Source of the DNA: an uncultured Gemmatimonadota bacterium
GTDB lineage: Bacteria > Gemmatimonadota > Gemmatimonadetes > Gemmatimonadales > Gemmatimonadaceae
Length of the DNA stretch: 9,656 nt
NCBI GenBank assembly: GCA_946479015.1
Contig: CAMLEQ010000121.1
Location: 1-9,656 of the forward strand
Direction of reading: 5' to 3'
The translations under genes were made by a program, and so were the position numbers. Position 1 is the first letter of the stretch, and each line of letters opens with the position of its first letter. A model generated the notes under the pieces. It was not told where the DNA came from. It ran no database searches and saw only the letters and a program-made list of their open reading frames with translations. Positions 1 through 5,941 of this stretch are shown in pieces.

Positions 1-74
1 GGACGGTGAGCTCCCCGCCCTGCGACGCGCCGCGCGCCGCGCCAGAAACTTCGGCGCCGGCGCCGGCGTTCCAG

Positions 75-84
75 AGGCGGAGGT
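75..84 (+). promoter_or_regulatory. Ribosome binding site deciding the start of the S1C protease
   Basis: The purine-rich stretch AGGCGGAGGT contains GGAGGT and ends 5 bases before the ATG at 90. The in-frame GTG at 6 has too little upstream sequence in the window to judge, so this site is the reason for choosing the shorter protein. Confidence 0.6.
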
Positions 85-89
85 ATCTC

Positions 90-1124
90 ATGCTGCAGTT
101 CATCTCGGACCCGGCCGCGCCGGCGGACGCCTCGCGTCCCGCGCGGCCGGCCGACGACGCGCCGTTGCTCGACGCCTACTCGCAGGCGGTCGTGCACGCC
201 GTCGATCGCATCGGTCCGGCCGTGGTCCACCTGGATGTGACCCTCGCTCCCAATCGCCGCCGCGCCCCACGCGGTGGCCCGGCGACGGGGAGCGGCTCCG
301 GGTTCATCTTCACCCCGGACGGCTTCGTTCTCACCAACAGTCACGTCGTGCAGGGCGCGAACGCCGTGACGGCGACGCTCCCGGACGGCACCGCGCTCGC
401 CGCCGAGGTGGTCGGCACCGATCCGGACACCGACCTCGCGGTGCTGCGCCTCGGCGCGGCCGGGCTGCCGATCGCGGAGCTCGGCGATTCCGCCGCGCTC
501 CGCCCCGGCCAGCTCGTCATCGCCATCGGGAACCCGCTCGGCTTCCAGGCGACGGTCACCGCCGGCGTGGTGAGCGCGCTCGGCCGGAGCATGCGCTCGC
601 AGTCCGGACGGCTCATCGAGGAAGTCATCCAGACCGACGCCGCGCTCAACCCCGGGAACTCCGGCGGGCCGCTCGCCGACTCGCGCGGCGTCGTGGTGGG
701 GATCAACACCGCCGTGATCGCCGGCGCGCAGGGGATCTCCTTCGCGGTGCCGGTCAACACGGCGCGCTTCGTCATCCCGCGCCTCATCCGCGACGGACGG
801 GTGCGGCGCAGTTGGATCGGCATCGCCGCGCAGTCGATCCGCCTCTCGCGGCGGCGCGTGCAGCTCAGCCACCTGCACGCCGAGGGGGCCGTGCTGATCA
901 CCGAGGTCATCCCCGGCGGGCCGGCGGAGCGCGCGGGGCTCCGGCCGCGCGACATCAACGTGCGGATCGGCGACACGACCATCGCCGGCGCCGACGATCT
1001 CCAGCGACTGCTGACCGACGATCTGATCGGGCGCGGCACCGAGGTGGTGGTGCTGCGCGATGGAGCGCTGCGGAACGTCACGGTGGTGCCAACGGAGGGG
1101 CCGCGCCCCGGCGCGGCCCGCTGA
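90..1124 (+). CDS. S1C-family (HtrA/Deg-like) serine protease with C-terminal PDZ domain
   Basis: A 344-residue trypsin-fold protease of the HtrA/Deg type, which cleaves misfolded or regulatory proteins. The catalytic triad is visible: His85 in TNSHVVQG, Asp115 in DPDTDLAVLRL and Ser191 in LNPGNSGGPL. A single PDZ domain follows at about residues 255-335, with the carboxylate-binding region near GAVLITEVIPGGPAERAGL. The frame opens at a GTG at position 6, but the ATG at 90 is preferred because GGAGGT lies 5 bases before it. From either start there is no signal peptide or membrane anchor, unlike classical periplasmic DegP or DegS. The product therefore looks cytosolic, unless it is exported by an unrecognised route. 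It stands alone on this strand and converges on the Crp-like regulator, 21 bases away. The family call is secure. The cellular location and substrate are inferred or unknown. Confidence 0.93.
   Translation: MLQFISDPAAPADASRPARPADDAPLLDAYSQAVVHAVDRIGPAVVHLDVTLAPNRRRAPRGGPATGSGSGFIFTPDGFVLTNSHVVQGANAVTATLPDGTALAAEVVGTDPDTDLAVLRLGAAGLPIAELGDSAALRPGQLVIAIGNPLGFQATVTAGVVSALGRSMRSQSGRLIEEVIQTDAALNPGNSGGPLADSRGVVVGINTAVIAGAQGISFAVPVNTARFVIPRLIRDGRVRRSWIGIAAQSIRLSRRRVQLSHLHAEGAVLITEVIPGGPAERAGLRPRDINVRIGDTTIAGADDLQRLLTDDLIGRGTEVVVLRDGALRNVTVVPTEGPRPGAAR
1098..1119. terminator. GC-only hairpin over the protease stop, possible bidirectional terminator
   Basis: A perfect inverted repeat GGGCCGCGCC / GGCGCGGCCC (1098-1107 with 1110-1119) has two unpaired C bases at its centre, so a realistic fold has 9 pairs and a 4-base loop. 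It sits in the last codons of the protease, before a 21-base gap between convergent genes. No T-tract follows on either strand, so a standard intrinsic terminator is uncertain. The repeat may simply reflect GC-rich codons (Gly-Pro-Arg-Pro-Gly-Ala-Ala-Arg). Confidence 0.35.
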
Positions 1125-1145
1125 GCCGAGTCGTGGCGCGATGGG

Positions 1146-1862
1146 CTACGATGCGATCATCGCCGGGAGCAACCGCTCGTACTCGTTCCGCACCACCGCG
1201 TAGCACTCGCATGTGCGGCGCTCGAGCCCCTGACGGTCGAGCACCACCACGTGGCCGCGCGCATACCGGATGAGCCCCGCCGCCTGGAGCTTGAGCGCCC
1301 CCTCCGTCACGCTGCCGCGTCTCACGCCGAGCATGTTGGCGATCAGCTCCTGCGTCATGACCAGCTCGTTCCCGCGCAGCCGGTCCATGCTGAGCAGGAT
1401 CCAGCGACACAACTGTTGATCGAGCGAATGGTGCCTGTTGCAGACGGCCGTCTGCGACATCTGCGTCATCAGCGCCTGCGTGAAGCGCAGCAGGATGGGC
1501 CGCACCGCCGCGTGCTCCATCTCGTGCCGGATGGCTCGCCCCTTCAGCCGGTAGCCCGAGCCCGCACTCTGCACGACCGCACGGCTGGGCGTCGAGTCTC
1601 CCCCCATGAAGAGCGCCACCCCGACCACTCCCTCGCGCCCGACGACGGCGATCTCCGCCGAAGCGCCGCTCTCGACGACGTAGAGGAGCGAGACGATAGC
1701 CGTAGTGGGGAAATAAGCATGGCTCGGCGCACTACCGGACTCGTGGATCACCATTCCAAGCGGCATCGCCACCGGTTCCAGGTGCGGCAGCCAGCGCCGC
1801 AGCTCCGCGCGTGGCAGGGATGCGAGCAGGTGATTCTGCAGATGATCGGAAAGCATGCTCAT
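1146..1862 (-). CDS. Crp/Fnr-family transcriptional regulator
   Basis: A 238-residue DNA-binding regulator. The N-terminal half (about residues 20-135) is a cNMP-binding-like beta-roll. A long dimerisation helix follows. A Crp-type winged helix-turn-helix lies at about residues 170-210 (TQELIANMLGVRRGSVTEGA, then LQAAGLIRYARGHVVVLDR). The C-terminal CECYAVVRNEYERLLP segment is characteristic of a common subgroup of uncharacterised Crp-like proteins. The region where CRP carries its Arg-Ser cAMP-phosphate contact reads GGDSTPSRAVVQSAGSGYRL and lacks that signature, so cAMP is probably not the ligand. There is no N-terminal FNR-type cysteine cluster. The ATG at 1862 is chosen because GGAG lies 7 bases upstream. 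A second ATG two codons later is possible. The open frame extends to 2270, but that part overlaps the divergent hydrolase gene and is not plausible coding sequence. It may regulate the hydrolase operon across the shared upstream region. Confidence 0.9.
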   Translation of the reverse strand: MSMLSDHLQNHLLASLPRAELRRWLPHLEPVAMPLGMVIHESGSAPSHAYFPTTAIVSLLYVVESGASAEIAVVGREGVVGVALFMGGDSTPSRAVVQSAGSGYRLKGRAIRHEMEHAAVRPILLRFTQALMTQMSQTAVCNRHHSLDQQLCRWILLSMDRLRGNELVMTQELIANMLGVRRGSVTEGALKLQAAGLIRYARGHVVVLDRQGLERRTCECYAVVRNEYERLLPAMIAS

Positions 1863-1897
1863 CACGACACTCCGAGCGGCTGCGAGCACTGAGAGCG

Positions 1898-1917
1898 ACG
1901 AGCCCGAACGAGCCCGA
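1898..1917. repeat. 10-bp tandem direct repeat upstream of the Crp-like regulator
   Basis: ACGAGCCCGA occurs twice with no gap (1898-1907 and 1908-1917), 36-55 bases upstream of the regulator start. The 10-base period is close to one DNA turn, so both copies face the same side of the helix. This is a candidate protein-binding site near the expected promoter of the regulator. Function is inferred. Confidence 0.45.
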
Positions 1918-1973
1918 TCGCTTGGCCCCATCGAGCAACGCCTCTTCGCCCCGGAACGTGCCGTCGCCGCGCG

Positions 1974-1991
1974 GAGCGGTCGCGACCGCTC
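1974..1991. promoter_or_regulatory. Perfect 18-bp palindrome, candidate operator
   Basis: GAGCGGTCGCGACCGCTC is its own reverse complement over all 18 bases. It lies 112 bases upstream of the regulator start and 130 bases upstream of the epoxide hydrolase start. Symmetry of this length suits a dimeric regulator. It does not match the CRP consensus (TGTGA-N6-TCACA), so which protein binds it, if any, is open. Confidence 0.45.
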
Positions 1992-2106
1992 GATGTGATT
2001 CCGTGCGTCGCCTACCGCACAGACCACGGGTGCAACGACACGCACATTCGTTGCCGCCGCGGCGGCGATCGTCATCGCGGGCTCGCTCGGACCACTCGCC
2101 ACTTCC

Positions 2107-2112
2107 AGGAGG
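2107..2112 (+). promoter_or_regulatory. Ribosome binding site of the EHN epoxide hydrolase
   Basis: A full AGGAGG lies 9 bases before the ATG at 2122. It fixes the start even though the reading frame stays open upstream to a TGA at 1996. Confidence 0.65.
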
Positions 2113-2121
2113 GTTGGCGAC

Positions 2122-3378
2122 ATGACCGGTATCACGACCGAAGCTGCGCAGCGGATGAGCGGCGACACGAGTGACATTCGTCCGTTTCGGGTGAACGTGC
2201 CGGACGCGGAGCTCACCGACCTGCGCAGGCGCATCAACGCGACCAGGTGGCCGGAGCGGGAGAACGCCACCGACGCCTCGCAGGGGGTGCAGCTCGCGAC
2301 GATGCAAGCGCTCGCGCGACACTGGGGGACGGACTACGACTGGCGCAGGTGCGAGGCGCGGCTGAACGCGGTGCCCAACTTCATCACGAACATCGACGGG
2401 TTGGACATCCACTTCATCCACGTGCGCTCGAAGCACGAGGACGCGCTGCCGATGATCATCACGCATGGGTGGCCCGGCTCGATCATCGAGCAGTTGAAGG
2501 TGATCGAGCCGCTGACCGATCCCACGGCGCACGGCGGGAGCGCGGCGGATGCGTTTCACGTGGTGATCCCATCGCTGCCGGGCTACGGCTTCTCCGGGAA
2601 GCCGACGGCGCCCGGGTGGAACCCCGTCCGCATCGCCCGCGCGTGGACGACGCTGATGCAGCGCCTCGGCTACAGGCGGTTCGTGGCGCAGGGCGGTGAC
2701 TGGGGGAACGTCATGTCGGAGCTCATGGCCCTGCAGGAGCCGCCGGAATTACTCGGCATCTCCACCAACATGCCGTGCACGGTCCCGCCCGAGATCTCGA
2801 AAGCGCTCGCGTTCAACGAGGCACCGCCTGCCAACCTCACGTCCGAGGAGCGGCACGCGTGGGACCAGCTGACATTCTTCTACACGAAAGGGCTGGGCTA
2901 CTTCCTCGAGATGGCGAACCGGCCCCAGACACTGTACGCGCTCGCCGATTCTCCCGTCGGCCTCGCCGCCTGGATGATCGACCACGATGCAGCCAGCGAG
3001 GCGATGATCGCGCGCGTCTTCGAGGGGAAGACCGAGGGACTGTCGCAGGATGACATCCTGGACAACGTCACGCTCTACTGGGTGACGAACACCGCGATCT
3101 CCTCGGCCCGCCTCTACTGGGAGGCCACTCAGGGGCCGAAGGGCGGCGGCTTCTTCGACGCCAGGGGCGTCAAGACCCCGGTCGCGGTCACTGTCTTCCC
3201 GGACGAGATCTATGCGGCGCCGAAGAGCTGGACGGAGCGCGCGTACCCGAAGCTCTTCTACTACAACACCGTCGACAAGGGCACCCACTTCGCGGCGTGG
3301 GAGCAGCCGACCCTCTTCACCACCGAGCAGCGCGCGGCGTTCAAGCCACTGCGCAAGACGCTGGCGGAGCGGACGTGA
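2122..3378 (+). CDS. Epoxide hydrolase with N-terminal EHN domain
   Basis: A 418-residue alpha/beta hydrolase of the microsomal-type epoxide hydrolase family, which opens epoxides to vicinal diols through an Asp ester intermediate. The EHN domain covers about residues 19-125 (IRPFRVNVPDAELTDLRRRI, RWPE). The oxyanion-hole motif HGWPGS is at 115-120. The nucleophile is Asp193 in GGDWGNVMSE. Cap-domain tyrosines that would polarise the epoxide lie in TLYWVTNTAISSARLYWE (Tyr319, Tyr332). The likely acid is Glu362 in VFPDEIYAAP and the base is His389 in DKGTHFAAWEQP. All expected catalytic residues are therefore present. Length is normal for the family. There is no signal peptide, so it should be cytosolic. 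The gene starts 259 bases from the divergent Crp-like regulator. Its stop overlaps the start of the next hydrolase gene by 4 bases, which implies co-translation. The substrate is unknown. Confidence 0.92.
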   Translation: MTGITTEAAQRMSGDTSDIRPFRVNVPDAELTDLRRRINATRWPERENATDASQGVQLATMQALARHWGTDYDWRRCEARLNAVPNFITNIDGLDIHFIHVRSKHEDALPMIITHGWPGSIIEQLKVIEPLTDPTAHGGSAADAFHVVIPSLPGYGFSGKPTAPGWNPVRIARAWTTLMQRLGYRRFVAQGGDWGNVMSELMALQEPPELLGISTNMPCTVPPEISKALAFNEAPPANLTSEERHAWDQLTFFYTKGLGYFLEMANRPQTLYALADSPVGLAAWMIDHDAASEAMIARVFEGKTEGLSQDDILDNVTLYWVTNTAISSARLYWEATQGPKGGGFFDARGVKTPVAVTVFPDEIYAAPKSWTERAYPKLFYYNTVDKGTHFAAWEQPTLFTTEQRAAFKPLRKTLAERT

Positions 3379-4448
3379 GTGAAGCGAGGGAGGGAGAGGC
3401 ATTGCCCGAGGACGCTCGGCTGGACCGGCGCGGCTTTCTCGGCGTGGCGGCCACGTCGCTCGTGGCCGCCCGGCTGGGAATGACGGGTGGCCCGGCGTCC
3501 GCCGGGGCGCGCCGGTCGACCGGCTCGCCCCGGCGGACGCGAGAGGCGCACGCGACGTTCGAGTCGGTGAAGCAGGTCGACGCCGGCGCCCTGAACGTCG
3601 GGTACGCCGAAGCCGGGCCCGGGAACGGCCCCGCCGTGATTCTTCTTCACGGTTGGCCGTACGACATCCACAGCTACGTGGCCGTCGCGCCGGCGCTGGC
3701 GGCGCGCGGCTATCGGGTGATCGTGCCGTACCTCCGCGGCTACGGCAGCACGCGCTTCCGGTCGCACGACACGGTCCGTAACGCCCAGCAGGCCGTGTTC
3801 GCGACCGACGTCGTCGCGCTGATGGATGCCCTCGACGTCAGGCAGGCCACCCTCGCCGGATTCGATTGGGGCGCGCGGACCGCCGGCATCGTCGCGGCGC
3901 TCTGGCCGGAGCGCTGCAAGGCGCTCGTCTCGGTGAGCGGATATCTGATCGGCAGTCCCGTGGCCAACAGGATGCCGCTGCCGCCGAAGGCCGAGCTGGA
4001 GTGGTGGTATCAGTTCTACTTCGCGACGGAGCGCGGCCGTGCCGGCTACGAGCGAAACCGTCGCGACTTCAACAAGCTCATCTGGCAACTCGCGTCGCCG
4101 AAGTGGAAGTTCGACGACGCCACCTTCGATCGCACCGCGACCTCCTTCGACAATCCCGATCACGTCGACATCGTGATCCACAATTACCGATGGCGGCTCG
4201 GCGTCGCCGAAGGCGAGCCGCGGTACGACCATCTCGAGCGGACGCTCGCCCGCGCGCCCGTGATCACCGTGCCGACGATCACGCTCGAGGGAGATGCCAA
4301 CGGCGCGCCGCACCCGGACCCCAGCGCCTACGCCGGGAAGTTCTCCGGCAGGTATGCGCACCGGGTGGTCGAGGGCGCCGGACACAACCTGCCGCAGGAG
4401 GCACCGGGGGCCTTCGTCCAGGCCATCGTCGACGTGGACCGTGACTGA
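3375..4448 (+). CDS. Tat-exported alpha/beta hydrolase (epoxide hydrolase / haloalkane dehalogenase-like)
   Basis: A 357-residue protein starting at GTG in a GTGA overlap with the previous stop; GGAG lies 5 bases upstream. The N-terminus carries a twin-arginine signal (LDRRGFLGVAATSLVAARLG, arginines 18-19), with likely cleavage after PASA near residue 43. The mature part is an alpha/beta hydrolase. It has the oxyanion motif HGWP at 92-95, nucleophile Asp164 in AGFDWGARTA, acid Asp307 in LEGDANG and base His337 in EGAGHNLP. An Asp rather than Ser nucleophile places it with epoxide hydrolases and dehalogenases rather than esterases. A cap tyrosine in HNYRWRLG (Tyr271) favours an epoxide hydrolase. 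The HGWP motif and GxDWG elbow are shared with its neighbour, but this protein has no EHN domain. Tat export means it folds before leaving the cytoplasm and acts in the periplasm. The substrate is not deducible, and dehalogenase activity remains an alternative. Confidence 0.88.
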   Translation: MSEAREGEALPEDARLDRRGFLGVAATSLVAARLGMTGGPASAGARRSTGSPRRTREAHATFESVKQVDAGALNVGYAEAGPGNGPAVILLHGWPYDIHSYVAVAPALAARGYRVIVPYLRGYGSTRFRSHDTVRNAQQAVFATDVVALMDALDVRQATLAGFDWGARTAGIVAALWPERCKALVSVSGYLIGSPVANRMPLPPKAELEWWYQFYFATERGRAGYERNRRDFNKLIWQLASPKWKFDDATFDRTATSFDNPDHVDIVIHNYRWRLGVAEGEPRYDHLERTLARAPVITVPTITLEGDANGAPHPDPSAYAGKFSGRYAHRVVEGAGHNLPQEAPGAFVQAIVDVDRD

Positions 4449-4452
4449 CGCC

Positions 4453-4475
4453 CGCCGGGGCCGTCCGCCCCGGCG
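4453..4475. terminator. Hairpin terminator between convergent operons
   Basis: An 8-bp GC stem (CGCCGGGG at 4453-4460 with CCCCGGCG at 4468-4475) closes a 7-base loop. It starts 4 bases after the Tat hydrolase stop and lies in the 55-base gap to the convergent lpxR-like gene. A weak pyrimidine run (CCTTCACTC) follows on the plus strand, without a true T-tract. Position and stem strength support termination. Confidence 0.5.
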
Positions 4476-4503
4476 CCTTCACTCGTCCGGCGATCCCACC
4501 CGC

Positions 4504-5505
4504 TCAGTGTACGGTGACCGCGATCGAGCCGTACACGTGATGCGATGGGCCGGTGCGATACTCCCGGCCGAGCGTGACGGCGCGATACTCGACCGCGATG
4601 GCGCGCCAGCGGACGCCCGCGCCGATCGCGTACTCCGGTAGCACGGGCTCCCGCTCCACCTGTCGAGCGTCGCCGATCGTCCGCGCATCGAGGAACAGCT
4701 CGCGCGCGATGCACTCGACGCGCGCCTCGCCGAGCAGGTACAGCGCCAGCGCGTGCCGGGGGACCAGGGGCGTGTCCCACGGCGACTCGAGGCCGATCCC
4801 GACGCGCCCGCGCACGCCGGCGCGCGCCTCGGTGAGCACGTTCCCCACGCTCGCGCCCACCAGGGGCACCAGCTCCACCGCGCGGGCGCCGGGGCTACCG
4901 GCCGCGAGCGCGAGGTGCTCCCAGTCGTAAGCGACGCTCACGCCCAGCGTGGTGGGAATCTGGTGGTCCCACCCGAGCGGCGTACGGAATCCGGGGACGA
5001 GGTGGTGGAACCAGTCCTGCGCCGCGGCGGCGAGCGACGGCGGTCCCGTCACGCCGAGCGTGAGCGTCATCGCCCGCTGGTCCGTCGCCGCGATGCGCCG
5101 AGCGGAAATCGAGGCGAACAGCCAGCCGGCGTACGGCCGCTCGCCGAACTGCGGCAGGGGAGAGTCGTCCGTGGGAGTGTAGATCTCCTGCCCGAGCGTG
5201 AGCTCCGTGGCCAGGCACGCGGCCCCTTCCACCGCGTGGCGGCAGGTGGGACGTCCGCCACCGAGCCAGCCGCCCCAGAGCGGCGCGGCGGGCACGAGCA
5301 CCGATGCGCGCGCCCCCTGGGTGTAGTTGTCGTCCGGCCGGTGGCGCGGCGCGATCCAGAAGTCGAAGTAGTCGTTCTCGGCTCGGACGCGCACCAGCGT
5401 GGCGGCCGACTGCGCCGGACGCGCGCTCGCCTGCGCGCCCAGCTCGGCGTGCAGCGTGCACGACGCGCAGAGCGCGATCGCGGCGGCGGTCAGTCGCCCG
5501 TGCAC
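4504..5505 (-). CDS. LpxR-family lipid A 3'-O-deacylase (DUF2219 outer-membrane protein)
   Basis: A 333-residue outer-membrane beta-barrel related to LpxR, which removes the 3'-acyloxyacyl chain of lipid A. A Sec signal peptide is seen at about residues 1-25 (LTAAAIALCASCTLHA core, cleavage near AQA). Family landmarks follow in order: AENDYF at 42-47, carrying the Asn-Asp pair (44-45) used in LpxR catalysis; DDNYTQG at 58-64; LGQEIYTPTD at 104-113; RPYAGWLFAS at 123-132; GVTGPPSL at 151-158; QDWFHHLVP with the candidate catalytic His (167 or 168); and GWDHQIPTT at 178-186. The start is GTG, 16 bases after the ACT gene stop, with only a weak GGCGG as ribosome binding site; translation may be coupled. 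The last residue is His (SIAVTVH), not the Phe usual at the end of outer-membrane barrels. It is the last gene of the YfhO-ACT-LpxR operon. Confidence 0.87.
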   Translation of the reverse strand: MHGRLTAAAIALCASCTLHAELGAQASARPAQSAATLVRVRAENDYFDFWIAPRHRPDDNYTQGARASVLVPAAPLWGGWLGGGRPTCRHAVEGAACLATELTLGQEIYTPTDDSPLPQFGERPYAGWLFASISARRIAATDQRAMTLTLGVTGPPSLAAAAQDWFHHLVPGFRTPLGWDHQIPTTLGVSVAYDWEHLALAAGSPGARAVELVPLVGASVGNVLTEARAGVRGRVGIGLESPWDTPLVPRHALALYLLGEARVECIARELFLDARTIGDARQVEREPVLPEYAIGAGVRWRAIAVEYRAVTLGREYRTGPSHHVYGSIAVTVH

Positions 5506-5521
5506 GCGAGCCGCCGGTGAA

Positions 5522-5941
5522 TCACTGCCCTTCCCGCGCGACGACGTGCCCCGCCCCTCGCAGCGCCTCGATCGCCCGCTCCAGCATCGCGCCGGGCACG
5601 AGCAGGTAGTCGGTGTCGTACGTCGCGATCGGGAAGATCGGCACTCCGGCGTCGGCGAGCGGGCCCGCCATCGCCGCGAACACGCCGATGAGATTCAGCG
5701 GGAGCGGCCCCTCCACGCGCAGCACGCGGTAATCGCGATCGGCCTGCACCTCGGCCGGGACCGCGCCTTCGTCGGCGACGATGGAGAGCTCGCTCGGCGT
5801 GCGGCTGATCGTGAGGAAGGAACGGGCGTGCGCCGTCCACGCGGGGACCACCTCGTTCGCGGAGAGGCGGCAGAGAGCGACGGGCTGCGCGAGCACGGTG
5901 AGCGAGAGGGAGCGACTCATGGAAGCGGTCGGAGTTGTCAT
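5522..5941 (-). CDS. ACT-domain protein (COG3603-like)
   Basis: A 139-residue small cytosolic protein. Residues about 10-55 form a first half (LSLTVLAQPVALCRLSA, then RSFLTISRTPSELSIVADE). A second, ACT-like half covers about 68-135, with the signature GVPIFPIATYDTDYLLVP at 99-116. This matches the uncharacterised tandem-ACT proteins (ACT_3/ACT_7 type), presumed to sense a small ligand, perhaps an amino acid. The ATG at 5941 overlaps the YfhO stop by 4 bases (ATGA), so translational coupling is likely. A second ATG seven codons in has no ribosome binding site. How a ligand sensor serves its envelope-related neighbours is not evident from sequence. Confidence 0.85.
   Translation of the reverse strand: MTTPTASMSRSLSLTVLAQPVALCRLSANEVVPAWTAHARSFLTISRTPSELSIVADEGAVPAEVQADRDYRVLRVEGPLPLNLIGVFAAMAGPLADAGVPIFPIATYDTDYLLVPGAMLERAIEALRGAGHVVAREGQ

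Larger units (their letters stand above)
1863..2121. promoter_or_regulatory. Divergent control region between the Crp-like regulator and the hydrolase operon
   Basis: This 259-base non-coding stretch must hold the promoters of both divergent transcripts. I could not fix a convincing -35/-10 pair on either strand, as AT content is low throughout. It contains a 10-bp tandem direct repeat (1898-1917), a perfect 18-bp palindrome (1974-1991), a lone Crp-like TGTGA half-site (1994-1998) and an AGGAGG ribosome binding site (2107-2112) for the hydrolase. Confidence 0.6.

Noticed and set aside
341..1081. Long minus-strand open frame opposite the protease gene
   Set aside because: It is an Arg/Ser/Pro-rich shadow of the well-supported S1C protease, which has its full catalytic triad on the plus strand.
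1994..1998. TGTGA half-site as a CRP operator
   Set aside because: The second half at the right spacing reads GCGTC rather than TCACA, so it is not a convincing CRP site.
1863..2270. N-terminal extension of the Crp-like regulator
   Set aside because: The extra 136 codons overlap the start of the divergent hydrolase gene and show no domain. A good ribosome binding site supports the start at 1862.
3261..4385. 374-codon minus-strand open frame across the two hydrolase genes
   Set aside because: It overlaps two genes with complete catalytic motifs, and its composition is that of a GC-rich shadow frame.
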